A DNA stretch of 64,000 nucleotides from DATFDN01 sp963756495 (GCA_963756495.1 CAVWNS010000002.1:186001-250000); one strand, 5' to 3'; counted from the stretch's first letter, positions 39,972 to 49,007 are shown. Notes: a model not told the origin generated them from the sequence alone. Numbers and translations: made by a program.

Positions 39972-39995
39972 GGGTGCGCTCCTGTGATCGCTGGG

Positions 39996-40049
39996 CTATC
40001 ATGACGATCGTCATGGTCGGGTCAAGCGGTTTCCATGACGGTCGTCATG
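39996..40049. promoter_or_regulatory. TetR-type double operator overlapping the MFS promoter
   Basis: Two 16-base palindromes lie 34 bases apart: CATGACGATCGTCATG (40000-40015, perfect) and CATGACGGTCGTCATG (40034-40049, one mismatch). On the minus strand TTGACC (40025-40020) and TGATAG (40001-39996) are spaced 18 bases, and the first palindrome fills that spacer. This is the classic position for repression of the MFS gene; the second palindrome lies 17 bases before the TetR start and would serve autoregulation. Confidence 0.85.
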
Positions 40050-40066
40050 ATACGGAGCGGGGGCGG

Positions 40067-40657
40067 ATGCGCGCAGGCGGGGAGTGGGCCGGAAGACAGG
40101 GGGGCGAAGGCCGGCGGGGCGAAAGCCGGGCGCGGATCGTCGAGGCGGCCGGGCGGCTGTTCCGCGAGCGGGGGATCGACGCGGTCGGGGTGGACGCGGT
40201 GATGCGCGCGGCCGGGCTGACCCATGGCGGGTTCTACACGCATTTCGCCTCAAAGGAGGCACTGGTGGCCGAGGCGGCGGCGGCGGCGCTGGCCCGCTCG
40301 GCGGCGCGCTGGGAGGCGTTGGCGGCGGCGGACCCGACCGACGCGCTGGAGCGCATCGTCGGGGGTTATCTCGACCCGGCGCATGTCGGCGCCCCGGCGC
40401 GCGGGTGCGTGCTCGCGGCCCTCGGCCCGGAGGTCGCGCGCCGCCCGGCCGCGCGGTCGGGGGTGACGGTGGCGATCCGGGCCATGATCGCCACCTTGGC
40501 GCGCTGCCTGCCGGCCCAGCGACGCACGCGCGCCACCGCCACGCTATGCACCCTGGTCGGCGCGGTGGTCCTGGCGCGCGCCTGTGACGACCCGGCCCTG
40601 GCCGCCGAGATCCTGGCCGCCGCCCGGGAGGCCGCAACCCCGGCCGGCCCCCCATGA
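40067..40657 (+). CDS. TetR/AcrR-family transcriptional repressor
   Basis: 196-residue one-component regulator. The DNA-binding helix-turn-helix is IVEAAGRLFRERGIDAVGV followed by MRAAGLTHGGFYTHFASKEA, the sequence type seen in regulators whose operators resemble ATGACnnnnGTCAT. The C-terminal ligand domain is Ala/Arg rich. ATG 40067 is chosen because earlier in-frame starts (39974 onward) would translate through the operators. It probably represses the divergent MFS gene and itself; the inducer may be the MFS substrate. Confidence 0.88.
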   Translation: MRAGGEWAGRQGGEGRRGESRARIVEAAGRLFRERGIDAVGVDAVMRAAGLTHGGFYTHFASKEALVAEAAAAALARSAARWEALAAADPTDALERIVGGYLDPAHVGAPARGCVLAALGPEVARRPAARSGVTVAIRAMIATLARCLPAQRRTRATATLCTLVGAVVLARACDDPALAAEILAAAREAATPAGPP

Positions 40658-40713
40658 GCGGCCCCGCATGAGCGTCTGGCCGCCAGCCGGATTCGTGCTA
40701 AAGCCCGGCCCCC

Positions 40714-41670
40714 ATGCGCCACTACCTGGACTTCGAAAAGCCGATCGCCGAGCTTGAGGGCAAGATTGAGGAGCTGCGGCGTCTATCGGAGCCCGGCGGC
40801 ATCAACATCGCCGAGGAGGTGGCCCGGCTGACCGAGAAGGCCGATCGGCAGCTTCGCACGCTCTACACCCGCCTCACCCCCTGGCAGCGGACACAGGTGG
40901 CGCGCCACCCGGACCGGCCGAAGGCGAGCGCCTACATCGACGGGCTGATCACCGAGTTCACCCCGCTCGCGGGCGACCGCGCCTTCGCCGATGATACCGC
41001 CGTGCTGGGCGGGGTGGGCCGGTTCCGCGGCCGGCCGGTCATGGTGATCGGCACCGAGAAGGGCTCCGATACCGAAAGCCGGCTTCAGCATAATTTCGGC
41101 ATGGCCCGCCCCGAGGGCTATCGCAAGGCGCGGCGGCTGATCGAGCTGGCCGGGCGTTTCGGGCTGCCCGTGCTGAGCTTCGTCGATACCTCCGGGGCGT
41201 TTCCCGGCGTGGAGGCCGAGGCGCGCGGACAGGCGGAGGCAATCGCGCGCAGCATCGAGGCGTGCCTGGCCGCGCCCGTCCCGCTGGTGGCGACGATCAT
41301 CGGCGAGGGCGGGTCGGGCGGTGCCATCGCGCTGGCCGCCGGCGACCGCACGCTGATGCTGGAACACTCGATCTACTCGGTCATCGCCCCGGAGGGCTGC
41401 GCGAGCATCCTCTGGCGCGACGCCGCCCAGGCCCCAGCGGCGGCCGAGGCCTTGAAGCTCACCGCCGACGATCTGCGCCGGCTGCGCCTGATCGACGGGG
41501 TGATCCCCGAGCCGCTGGGCGGCGCCCATCGTGCGCCCGAACAGGCCATGCGCGCGGTAGGCGAGGCGTTGGACGAGGCGCTGGACCCGCTGCTCGGCCA
41601 GGACGCGGCGACGCTGAAGATGCGCCGGCGGGAGAAGTTCCTGGAGATGGGACAGGACATCGGGGGATAA
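40714..41670 (+). CDS. accA: Acetyl-CoA carboxylase carboxyltransferase subunit alpha
   Basis: 318-residue alpha subunit of the carboxyltransferase that with AccD moves the carboxyl group from biotin to acetyl-CoA, the committed step of fatty acid synthesis. Landmarks: YLDFEKPIAELEGKIEELR at the start, RPKASAYIDGL, MVIGTEKGSDTESRLQHNFG, FVDTSGAFPGVEAEARGQAE and IIGEGGSGGAIAL. Full length and intact. A GC palindrome GCAGCGCGCGCTGC just after the stop (about 41688-41701) could aid termination but has no T tract. AccBCD are elsewhere. Confidence 0.95.
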   Translation: MRHYLDFEKPIAELEGKIEELRRLSEPGGINIAEEVARLTEKADRQLRTLYTRLTPWQRTQVARHPDRPKASAYIDGLITEFTPLAGDRAFADDTAVLGGVGRFRGRPVMVIGTEKGSDTESRLQHNFGMARPEGYRKARRLIELAGRFGLPVLSFVDTSGAFPGVEAEARGQAEAIARSIEACLAAPVPLVATIIGEGGSGGAIALAAGDRTLMLEHSIYSVIAPEGCASILWRDAAQAPAAAEALKLTADDLRRLRLIDGVIPEPLGGAHRAPEQAMRAVGEALDEALDPLLGQDAATLKMRRREKFLEMGQDIGG

Positions 41671-42155
41671 CTCGCTGGCAGCGCGCGCTGCGGCAGAGTG
41701 CCCGAGACGCGCCGCAGGGCTTGATCCTGGGGCGGCCATAACCGCGACAATCGTTACGGATACAACCGGATGGACATCGGACTGCCACGACCCGTGCGCG
41801 GACGCAACGCTACGGCAGTTCGTATTCAGGTCGTCCCGGCGAAGCAGCAGACGATGATACACGTATCGTCTCACTGCACGGCGGAACGTCGAAAATTATA
41901 GTGCGCTTGGAATAGCGGTGTGAGCTGCGTCTCACTCGATCCGTGGTCCGGCCGATTTTACCGAGACACTATAGGTTTGATGTATTACCATCCTAAAGGT
42001 GGCTGAGGAGAGGCGCCGGGGCAAAGCCCATGGATGCACCTAAGGGTTTCCGATGCTGCCTTTTGTGGACGTATCCGACTCCGCGGTGTCAGGAGCGGCG
42101 ATGGGTGCATAACGGCCTGTAACGTAGCGGACAACGAAATCATCAGGGGGTAACG
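41671..42155. other. 485-base intergenic region at the left edge of a lower-GC block
   Basis: No gene is supported. GC content drops from about 41850 onward (for example AAAATTATAG, GATTTTACC and GATGTATTACC). GGGGGTAACG before the ATG at 42156 may hold a weak ribosome-binding site. I see no convincing -35/-10 pair, tRNA, integrase or direct repeat that would mark an attachment site. Confidence 0.5.
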
Positions 42156-43770
42156 ATGCCGACGGTCGATCCGAGTGTTCTTGCCAATTCCATTATGGGC
42201 AAGATCTACGATGTCCTAACAAACGGCGATGCCACGGTTCCGAAGTCGGAAAACAACTTCTTCAGTTGGGAGACGCCCGGCGTGCCCGTGGTGCCGGAAG
42301 ATTTCGAGTTCCTGACCCAGGGCTTCACCGGCGTCGTGAAGCGGGCCGCAGTCCAGACGATGCTCGACGCGACGCAGGCCGCGGCCGGCACTGCCTCCGT
42401 GGCGGGTGCGTCCGGCAGCACCCCGCCCGCCCAGCAAGGGCTGACGGATGCGCAACTCAGCCAGCTCAGGGCCCAGGACGTGAGCGGGCTGTTTCAACAG
42501 GCCGAATCGTTTGCTCATCTGGTGGATTTCATCCCCGAATGCGCGGCAATCAACGGCCGCAGGTTTTCTCAAAAAGCGATCCAGAGCGACGAAGGCTCAT
42601 TGTCAGATGTGTACGAGATGACGCTGAAGATGAGCCAGGTGATGCAGTCACAAATTCCCGACGACGTGCAGAAGAAGATCGATCATTTTAGATCCCTGCT
42701 TAATGCCACGACCGAAAAAACCGATCTGATCACCGGTGATAAGACCGAGGTGAGCGGGCCGAGCCCTCTCGTTCAGGCTTACACGGATAAAATGACGGCC
42801 TATGACAATGCCGCGCTCGCATACAACAACGCCCGGATCAACGCGATGGCGGCGGACGACCCGCGGTCAGTCCAATACTTTGCCGTTAATGCGCCGATTC
42901 TTCGCAATCAGGTGAAGGCGGCGATGGATGACTGGATCGGCGCGGGTTACAAAAACCAGTACCGAGGAAATCAACGCCTTCATCGCACAAGTGGAAGAGC
43001 GCGATCTTTCCCTGCTGAAAAAGACATACCTCGACGATCTTGAGAAGGCTCGGCTGACCGGCATCGCGTCCGGGAGCGACTTCTTCTACACGGCGCTGAC
43101 ACCAGCCCATTTCGCCACCGCCGGCGGCTGGTCGAACTTCCACTTTAGTTCAGGCGATTTCAGCCGATACGCGAATTCGAAATTCACCGCAGGCGGTTGG
43201 GAAGCCTCGGCCAGCGCCAGCTACTTCGGCATCGGCGGCGGCGGGAGCGCGGGACACAGCTCGTCCACGAACCAATACAACGGGAAATTCAACTCCGATC
43301 ATTGCTCGATGTCGTTCGACATCTGCCAGGTCGCGATCGTGCGGCCCTGGATGAAGACATCTTACCTCAACAGCCATACGTGGCGGTTCGATCAGGGCGA
43401 CCCGGACGTGAAGGGTCAGGTGCTGAATGACGGCGGCGCGCCACCGAAGGGTCTATTGCCGGCGTATCCCACCTCGATCATCTTTATCCGCAACCTGTTC
43501 CTGGACTTCGGCGATAACAGCGGGTTCCAGAACTACATGCATCAGCAGGACGCCTCGCATCAGGGTGGCAGCGTGGGTGTCTCGTTCGGTCCGTTCTCCC
43601 TGAGCGCAAGCGCCAGCCACTGGTCGAAGAATTCGCAGACACAGAGCAGTTCCGGCTACTCGTTCACCGACCAGGGACTGAGCGTTCCGGGCATGCAGGT
43701 CATCGGCTACAAATGCCATGTGCTGCCGAAGGCACCCAATCCCTCGCCCGACATCAAGAACTGGATCTGA
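42156..43770 (+). CDS. Uncharacterised protein A: helical N-half, Gly/Ser-rich beta C-half (one frame break)
   Basis: About 537 residues once an A5 run at 42951-42955 is read with one A fewer; the join restores GYKTSTEEINAFIAQ. I recall similar unannotated proteins but no named family. Residues 1-65 (FFSWETPGVPVVPEDFEFL) precede an Ala/Ser/Pro linker, then amphipathic helices to about 305 (LSDVYEMTLKMSQVM; YNNARINAMAADDP; QVKAAMDDWIGAGYK). The rest is rich in Gly, Ser and aromatics (FGIGGGGSAGHSSS) and ends with SFDICQVAIVRPWM, PPKGLLPAYPTSIIFIRNL and CHVLPKAPNPSPDIKNW. No signal peptide, catalytic motif or clear membrane helix. Clearly paralogous to the next gene, 24 bases downstream. Helical bundle plus beta domain could suit a pore-forming or structural protein, but that is a guess. 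Confidence 0.7.
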
Positions 43771-43794
43771 CGTCACACTGGCCGGAGAGCTGAG

Positions 43795-45316
43795 ATGGAC
43801 GCAACCGCACAGCTCGCGTTGATGACAAAAGCGAAGATTGTTTTCGAAAAGCCGGAGACATTTCTCAGCTTTCCGGCCCTCGTCCCGATCGCGTTCCCCC
43901 CCGCCGTGCTTGATTTCGGGAAGGCCCTGGTCGATCCGAAGGTCAGCACGGCGTTGCTGGAGTTCTCTCGGACGGTGAACCAATGCCCGATGGGCGTGGT
44001 CTTCCCAGGGGACAGCGATCAGTACCTATGGGAGCACTATGACCAATGGCTGAACGCTATGGTGTTGGCCGAGGACCAGCTATCGGCGGATCAGGACGCC
44101 GCCTATGTCCAGGCCACGGCGCTGCTGACCGCCAAGGACGCGAATGGGCTTTCGACGGACAGCGTGGCCCTGGCAACATACAAGCAGTATCGCGACAAGT
44201 ATCTGACAGCCGAGCAGGCCTATAAGAACGCGCAGGTCACTGCCTCGATGTCCCAAGATCCGGCAGTTCGGTCGCAGTGGCAGACCACGGACGAGCCCCG
44301 CCTGCGTCAAGCGGTGGCCGACGCAATGACTGAATGGGAGGCGAAGGGAAACAAGAGCGCGATCGAGGCGGCGCAGGCGAAGGTTTCGACGTGCGAAGCG
44401 CAGATGCCACGAAAAGTGTGGATGCAGTGGCGCGCTGCGTACAATCCCGATCTCGATCTTTTTACGGATGCCGCCTCCAACGCGAGCTGTGGGCCAAGCG
44501 GTTTCGCGCCGAGCAACATCTGTTCGCAGCCCTGGACGACCTTCACGCTCACACAAGACGAGATACACGCCTTGACGGCGCAAGCGCCGGCGGAGTTGCG
44601 GACCGCCTTCGGCGAGACTGGCGCGTCGGAGATCGCGTCGATCTCATTCGAGTTCTGCTCGGCGGCCGTCGTACCGCGCCTGGTTCGATTCGGCCATGTT
44701 CGACGCCCGGTTCTGGAAGTTTGATCCTGGAGCACCGGACGTCAGTGACGGGGCCACGCCACCCAAGGGGGCGTGGCCGGCTTATATCACCGCGGTCGTG
44801 TTTGCCCGGAACATCCGGGTGACAACGGCGCGCGCTCCGGCAGCGCCGCCGCAGCCGATCCGAATGATGCCCGTCTTCAGCTTCCGGCCGGAAGTGCTTC
44901 ACACGCTGCAGGCCCAGCAACCGACGCCAGTCGTGCATCCGAAAGTCATGATGATGGCGCATCCAATGATGGCCGCGTCCACCACGACGCCCACGATGGT
45001 TTCGCATGCGAGTGTCATGGCAACATCCAACGCGACCCACCCGGCGCTATCGCCGGCGGCCCGGACCGTTGCCGTAAACCCTGCTTTGCGCCTCAACGCG
45101 GCGCTCTATCGCACACCCCCGATCAGTCACGGACCGATCGTGAAGCAGCCAGTTCCCACTCCCGCCCTCACTCATGGACCGATCGTGAAGCAGCCAGCCC
45201 CCACCCCCACTCCGACGGTGCCGGCGCAGCAGCCCGACGATCAGGTCTCCATTCTGGCATTCATATGCCGGTCGTTGCCGAAGGTGCCCAACCCGGATCC
45301 CGCCCTTCATTGGTAG
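43795..45316 (+). CDS. Uncharacterised protein B, paralogue of A with a His/Met-rich linker (one frame break)
   Basis: About 505 residues after removing one base near 44671. Blocks align in order with protein A: FLSFPALVPIAFPP near the start, YKNAQVTASMSQDP, AVADAMTEWEAKGNK, SFEFCSAAV, PPKGAWPAYITAVVFARNI, and at the end CRSLPKVPNPDPALHW. Where A has its Gly/Ser-rich beta segment before the last block, B instead has a 130-residue low-complexity stretch rich in Met, His, Pro and Thr (VHPKVMMMAHPMMAAS), ending in a 15-residue tandem repeat HGPIVKQPxPTP. The linker could bind metal or span a cell-surface layer; unproven. No signal peptide. Same direction and probably same transcript as A. Confidence 0.7.
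45128..45217 (+). repeat. 45-base tandem repeat (two units) inside protein B gene
   Basis: Units at 45128-45172 and 45173-45217 share GGACCGATCGTGAAGCAGCC and keep the reading frame, giving HGPIVKQPVPTPALT then HGPIVKQPAPTPTPT. In-frame duplication of a proline-rich spacer; copy number may vary between strains. Confidence 0.85.
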
Positions 45317-45385
45317 GTTGCAGGGAGGAGAGAGCGCCGGCAGACGGATTCCACCGGCGCAGGCCATGGTCTCGGGCTTCGGCTT

Positions 45386-45811
45386 CTACGCCAGAATGCA
45401 GTAGGTGATGGGCGTACCATCGCTCAACGTGCCGCGAATGAAGATCTCGCGGGTGAGATTCGAGGAGGTAAAGAGCGAGACAAGAACGCCGACCACGGCG
45501 CCACCGATCTTGATCGCGACCTCGGCGGCTCCCGCCAGCGCCTCGGTCGCCAGTTTCTCCAGGGTATGGATGGCGCCCTCGACGGTGAATTCCTTGAACA
45601 GATCGGCGGCTTCGTTGTTGGACTCTTCGGCGGTGTTGATAACGACGTACCATCCGTTGTCCGATTTGGGGCTGACCTGCACCTGGGCATCCGGCCGCAC
45701 GATCAAAGTCGAGCCGTCCCCGAGACCCACTCCACCGGAGGGTACCGGGATATCGGTGCCGTCCGGCGCGGAGACGGTCCGAACGTCGCAGACATTGGTG
45801 TCCTCTGTCAT
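45386..45811 (-). CDS. Small protein C with hydrophobic C-terminal helix, convergent to A/B
   Basis: 141 residues, start at ATG 45811 with AGGGAGAAG just before it. The N-terminal half (DGTDIPVPSGGVGLGDGSTL; DNGWYVVINTAEESNNEA) looks beta-rich and polar; residues about 80-115 contain FTVEGAIHTLEKLATEALAG followed by the hydrophobic VAIKIGGAVVGVLVSLF, which could be a membrane or pore helix; it ends TPITYCILA. Not recognised. It faces gene B tail-to-tail across 69 bases and shares the lower-GC composition, so it may be a partner (for example protective or accessory) of the A/B pair; that is only inferred from position. Confidence 0.6.
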   Translation of the reverse strand: MTEDTNVCDVRTVSAPDGTDIPVPSGGVGLGDGSTLIVRPDAQVQVSPKSDNGWYVVINTAEESNNEAADLFKEFTVEGAIHTLEKLATEALAGAAEVAIKIGGAVVGVLVSLFTSSNLTREIFIRGTLSDGTPITYCILA

Positions 45812-46094
45812 TGGCTTCTCCCTGCTCACCGCGGGTCGGACGCAGTATGGTCTGGAGAATTCCACGCCAAATGAACGGCTGTGTCGATTGTCTCTGCGCC
45901 GCCCCGGAAGCCATACATCTATAACCTCAGCGGGCTTCTCGCACCATAAGCAAGGGAACGATCCTATGATTCCCGATGGCTGGTCTGGACAGAATGCAGG
46001 ACCGCGCCCGCCTGACCCCCGCCAATGGATGCGGCGTTGAAGGTCCCTTCCGCACCGGGCTGTATCCTCGCGTACAGCGTGCTACAATGCTTCG

Positions 46095-46262
46095 ATGACA
46101 ACCTACACCGTGCTGCCCCGGCAGGATCAGGCCGGCTACGACGTCGCTATCGTCGGGATCGACGGCGCTCGCCAGACGATCCTCGGGTTCAAGACGCAAG
46201 CCGATGCGGATGCGTGGATCGAGGGGGACAAGCGGCGCGATCGGGCGGATCGGCCTACCTGA
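46095..46262 (+). CDS. Small conserved-type hypothetical protein, probably leaderless
   Basis: 55 residues: YTVLPRQDQAGYDVAIVGID, then ILGFKTQADADAWIEGDKRR. The layout (short beta hairpin then GFxTxAxAxxWI helix) is common in small alphaproteobacterial proteins of unknown function. TACAAT (46083-46088) lies six bases before the ATG, so transcription would begin at or next to the start codon. Convergent with ychF (12 bases apart). Role unknown. Confidence 0.65.
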   Translation: MTTYTVLPRQDQAGYDVAIVGIDGARQTILGFKTQADADAWIEGDKRRDRADRPT

Positions 46263-46274
46263 GCACGGCAGATA

Positions 46275-47369
46275 TCACACGTTGAAGCGGAACAGCAGCA
46301 CGTCGCCGTCGCGCACGACGTATTCCTTTCCCTCCACCCGCATCTTGCCGACCTCCTTCGCGCCCGCCTCGCCCTTGCAGGCCACGTAGTCGTCGTAGGC
46401 GATCGTCTCGCAGGCGATGAAGCCGCGCTCGAAATCGCCGTGGATGACGCCGGCGGCCTGGGGTGCGCGGGTGCCGCGCGTGATGGTCCAGGCGCGCGCC
46501 TCCTTGGGGCCGACGGTAAAGAACGTGACGAGGCCGAGCAGGTCGTAGCCGGCGCGGATCACCCGATCGAGCCCGCTGTCGTGCAGGCCGAGCCCGGCCA
46601 GGAACTCGCCCCGGTCCTCGGGCGGTAATTGCGCCACCTCGGCCTCAATCGCGGCGGATATGACAACCGTGCGCGCCCCCTCGGCTTCGGCGCGCGCCGC
46701 CACGCGGGCCGAGAATTCGTTGCCGGTCGCCGCGGCTGCTTCCTCGACGTTGCAGAGATAGAGCACTGGCTTGGCGGTGAGCAGTTGCAGCCGGCGCGCG
46801 GCCTCCGCGTTCTCCGGCGCGATCGCGGTGCGCGCCGGCCGGCCGGCCTGCAAGGCGGTCAGGATCGGCTCCATCAGCGCGATCTGGGCGAGCGCCTCCT
46901 TGTCGGCCCCGCGCGCCTTCTTCTGCGCCGCCACCAGCCGCCGCTCCAGGCTGTCGAGGTCGGCCAGCATCAGCTCGGTCTCCACCGTCTCGGCGTCGCG
47001 CACCGGATCGATGCTGCCCTCGACATGGGCGATGTCGGCATCCTCGAAGCAGCGCAGGACGTGGATGATCGCGTCCACCTCGCGGATGTTGGCAAGGAAC
47101 TGGTTGCCCAGCCCTTCCCCGCGCGAGGCGCCGCGCACCAGCCCGGCGATGTCGACGAACTCCAGGCTGGTCGGCACGATCTTGGCCGACTTGCCGATGG
47201 CGGCGAGGGTGTCGAGCCGGGGATCGGGCACGGCGACTCGCCCGATATTCGGCTCGATCGTGCAGAACGGGTAATTGGCCGCCTGCGCCGAGGCGGTCGC
47301 GGTGAGCGCGTTGAACAGCGTGGACTTTCCGACGTTGGGCAGGCCCACGATCCCGCAGTTGAAGCCCAT
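46275..47369 (-). CDS. ychF: Redox-regulated P-loop ATPase YchF
   Basis: 364-residue Obg-related ATPase that binds ribosomes. G1 is GIVGLPNVGKSTLFNALT, the switch region YPFCTIEPNIGRV, G3 FVDIAGLVRGASRGEGLGNQ, and the base-recognition loop PVLYLCNVEE, where Asn-Val-Glu-Glu replaces NKxD and favours ATP. The C-terminal TGS domain ends VRDGDVLLFRFNV. Followed immediately by pth with adjoining coordinates on the same strand; ychF-pth-rplY is a conserved translation-linked cluster, here ordered rplY, pth, ychF in transcription. Confidence 0.97.
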   Translation of the reverse strand: MGFNCGIVGLPNVGKSTLFNALTATASAQAANYPFCTIEPNIGRVAVPDPRLDTLAAIGKSAKIVPTSLEFVDIAGLVRGASRGEGLGNQFLANIREVDAIIHVLRCFEDADIAHVEGSIDPVRDAETVETELMLADLDSLERRLVAAQKKARGADKEALAQIALMEPILTALQAGRPARTAIAPENAEAARRLQLLTAKPVLYLCNVEEAAAATGNEFSARVAARAEAEGARTVVISAAIEAEVAQLPPEDRGEFLAGLGLHDSGLDRVIRAGYDLLGLVTFFTVGPKEARAWTITRGTRAPQAAGVIHGDFERGFIACETIAYDDYVACKGEAGAKEVGKMRVEGKEYVVRDGDVLLFRFNV

Positions 47370-47963
47370 CTACGCCCCGCCCCTCTCATCGGCGTCGCGT
47401 GTCAGCAGCGCCATCCTGGTCATGAAATCCTCGGGCCGGCTTTCGGCGAGCAGCGGCGCGGCCTCGGCCACGGCGTCCAGCATCGCGATCACCCAGGCCC
47501 GGTCGTCCTTGCTGAAATCGCCCAGCACGTGGCGCAGCACGTGCTCTTTCGAGCCGGGATGGCCGATGCCGAGGCGCACGCGCCAGTATTCGGGCGAGCC
47601 GAGAATGCGGTCCATGCTGCGCAGCCCGTTATGCCCCGCCGCGCCGCCGCCGCGCTTGACCCGCACCTTGCCGGGCGCGAGGTCCAGCTCGTCGTGGAAC
47701 GCCGTCACCGCTTCCAGGGGGAGTTTGTAGAAGGCAGCGGCCGTCTGCACGCTGGCGCCGGAATCGTTCATGTAGGTCAGCGGCTTCAGCGCGATCACCT
47801 TCTGTCCGGCGACGCTTCCTTCGGCCACCAGCCCCTTGAAGCGGTTCCGCCACGGCCCGAAGCGGTGGCGGGCGGCAATCACGTCGATGGCCATGAAGCC
47901 GATATTGTGCCGGTTCCGGGCCTGGCCCGGCTCCGGATTGCCGAGACCGACCCAGAGCAGCAT
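47370..47963 (-). CDS. pth: Peptidyl-tRNA hydrolase
   Basis: 197-residue Pth that releases peptides from drop-off peptidyl-tRNA. The start LLWVGLGNPEPGQARNRHN contains the conserved Asn and the catalytic His; IALKPLTYMNDSGASV, FHDELDLAPGKVRVKRGGG and AGHNGLRSMDRIL are the other family blocks. Full length and intact. Between rplY and ychF in one transcription unit. Confidence 0.97.
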   Translation of the reverse strand: MLLWVGLGNPEPGQARNRHNIGFMAIDVIAARHRFGPWRNRFKGLVAEGSVAGQKVIALKPLTYMNDSGASVQTAAAFYKLPLEAVTAFHDELDLAPGKVRVKRGGGAAGHNGLRSMDRILGSPEYWRVRLGIGHPGSKEHVLRHVLGDFSKDDRAWVIAMLDAVAEAAPLLAESRPEDFMTRMALLTRDADERGGA

Positions 47964-47971
47964 GGCGGATG

Positions 47972-48646
47972 CTACTTCTTGCGCGACGAGGCGGGCGCCC
48001 TCGCCGGAGCCGCGCGCGCCGGGGCGGCGGCCGGGGCCGAGGGCGCACCTGCACTGGGCTCGGCCGCGACCTCGGCCACCTTGACCGGGGGCGCCACCGT
48101 CGCGACGACGAAGTCGCGGTCGGCGATGATCGGGCGGATCCCCTCGGTGCCCTTCAGGTCGTGCCAGCGCACGTTGTCGTTGAAGTCGAGCCCGGTCAGG
48201 TCGGCCACGAATTGCTCGGGGATGTTCTCGGGATCGGCCTGCACCTCCACCGCATGGCGCACGACGTTCAGCACGCCGCCGCGCTTGAGACCGGCGGACA
48301 GGCCCTCGTTCTCGAAATGCACGGGAATCGAGACGCGGATGCGCTCGCCGGGGGCGAGGCGCTGGAAATCGACGTGCTCGGGCTTGTCGGTGACGGGATG
48401 GTACTGCACGTCGCGGATCAGCGCGCGCGTGCTCGCGCCGTCGGCCTTGATGTCATAGACGCGCGACTGCCAGCCCGGACGGTGCAACTCGCGCAGCACC
48501 ACGCGCGGCTCCAGCGCGATCAGCGATGGCGCCTGACGCGCGCCGTAGATGACGGCCGGCACCTTGCCCGCCCGCCGGGTCGCGCGCGCCGCCCCCTTAC
48601 CGGCCCGCGCGCGCACCTCGGCCTCGATCTCCACGAAGTTGGCCAT
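47972..48646 (-). CDS. rplY: Large ribosomal subunit protein bL25 (CTC form)
   Basis: 224 residues: an N-terminal 5S-rRNA-binding L25 domain (RAGKVPAVIYGARQAPSLIA) and a C-terminal TL5/CTC domain (PVHFENEGLSAGLKRGGVLN and FVADLTGLDFNDNVRWHDL), followed by a flexible Ala/Pro tail with a basic end (ASSRKK). ATG 48646 starts the canonical NFVEIEAEVRARAG; the frame is open upstream but without conservation. First gene of the rplY-pth-ychF unit. Confidence 0.95.
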   Translation of the reverse strand: MANFVEIEAEVRARAGKGAARATRRAGKVPAVIYGARQAPSLIALEPRVVLRELHRPGWQSRVYDIKADGASTRALIRDVQYHPVTDKPEHVDFQRLAPGERIRVSIPVHFENEGLSAGLKRGGVLNVVRHAVEVQADPENIPEQFVADLTGLDFNDNVRWHDLKGTEGIRPIIADRDFVVATVAPPVKVAEVAAEPSAGAPSAPAAAPARAAPARAPASSRKK

Positions 48647-49007
48647 GATCCGCTCCTTGAAACGCCAAGCGCCGGCCTCCAGGGGTGCCGGCGAAGGCGG
48701 CGATGTAGCCGAGCGGGTGGGGAAGGGCAAGGCGGCCGTGCGGTTGGCCGGATTTCGGCCGCCGATCACAAGCGGACCACATTCCGCGCTTATGAGGCCG
48801 GACTATTGGAAACTGGTCCACGGAGCTGGCCAGCTGCATAAGAAGAGAAAACAACCCTCGCGGAGCTAATCGCGCGTGGTCCGGGCTCAAACTCGTATGC
48901 CAACCACGCGCTCTCGCCCGTAGAAAGATTAATACGTTGCTGATGCCCCCCGAGCCCATCGATAAAGAACGCGCGAAGCAGACGATGCTCAATGTGGAAA
49001 TTGTCAA
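48647..49007. other. 361-base intergenic region upstream of rplY
   Basis: Should contain the rplY promoter. GC falls sharply between about 48890 and 49010 (AAAGATTAATACG, AAATTGTCAATTAGTTTAAT). No open frame with recognisable content, no tRNA and no clear terminator for the secreted-protein gene at 49008 was found. Confidence 0.4.

Noticed and set aside
45128..45217. Tandem repeat considered as a CRISPR seed
   Set aside because: The two units are directly adjacent without spacers, in frame with protein B and encode a proline-rich repeat.
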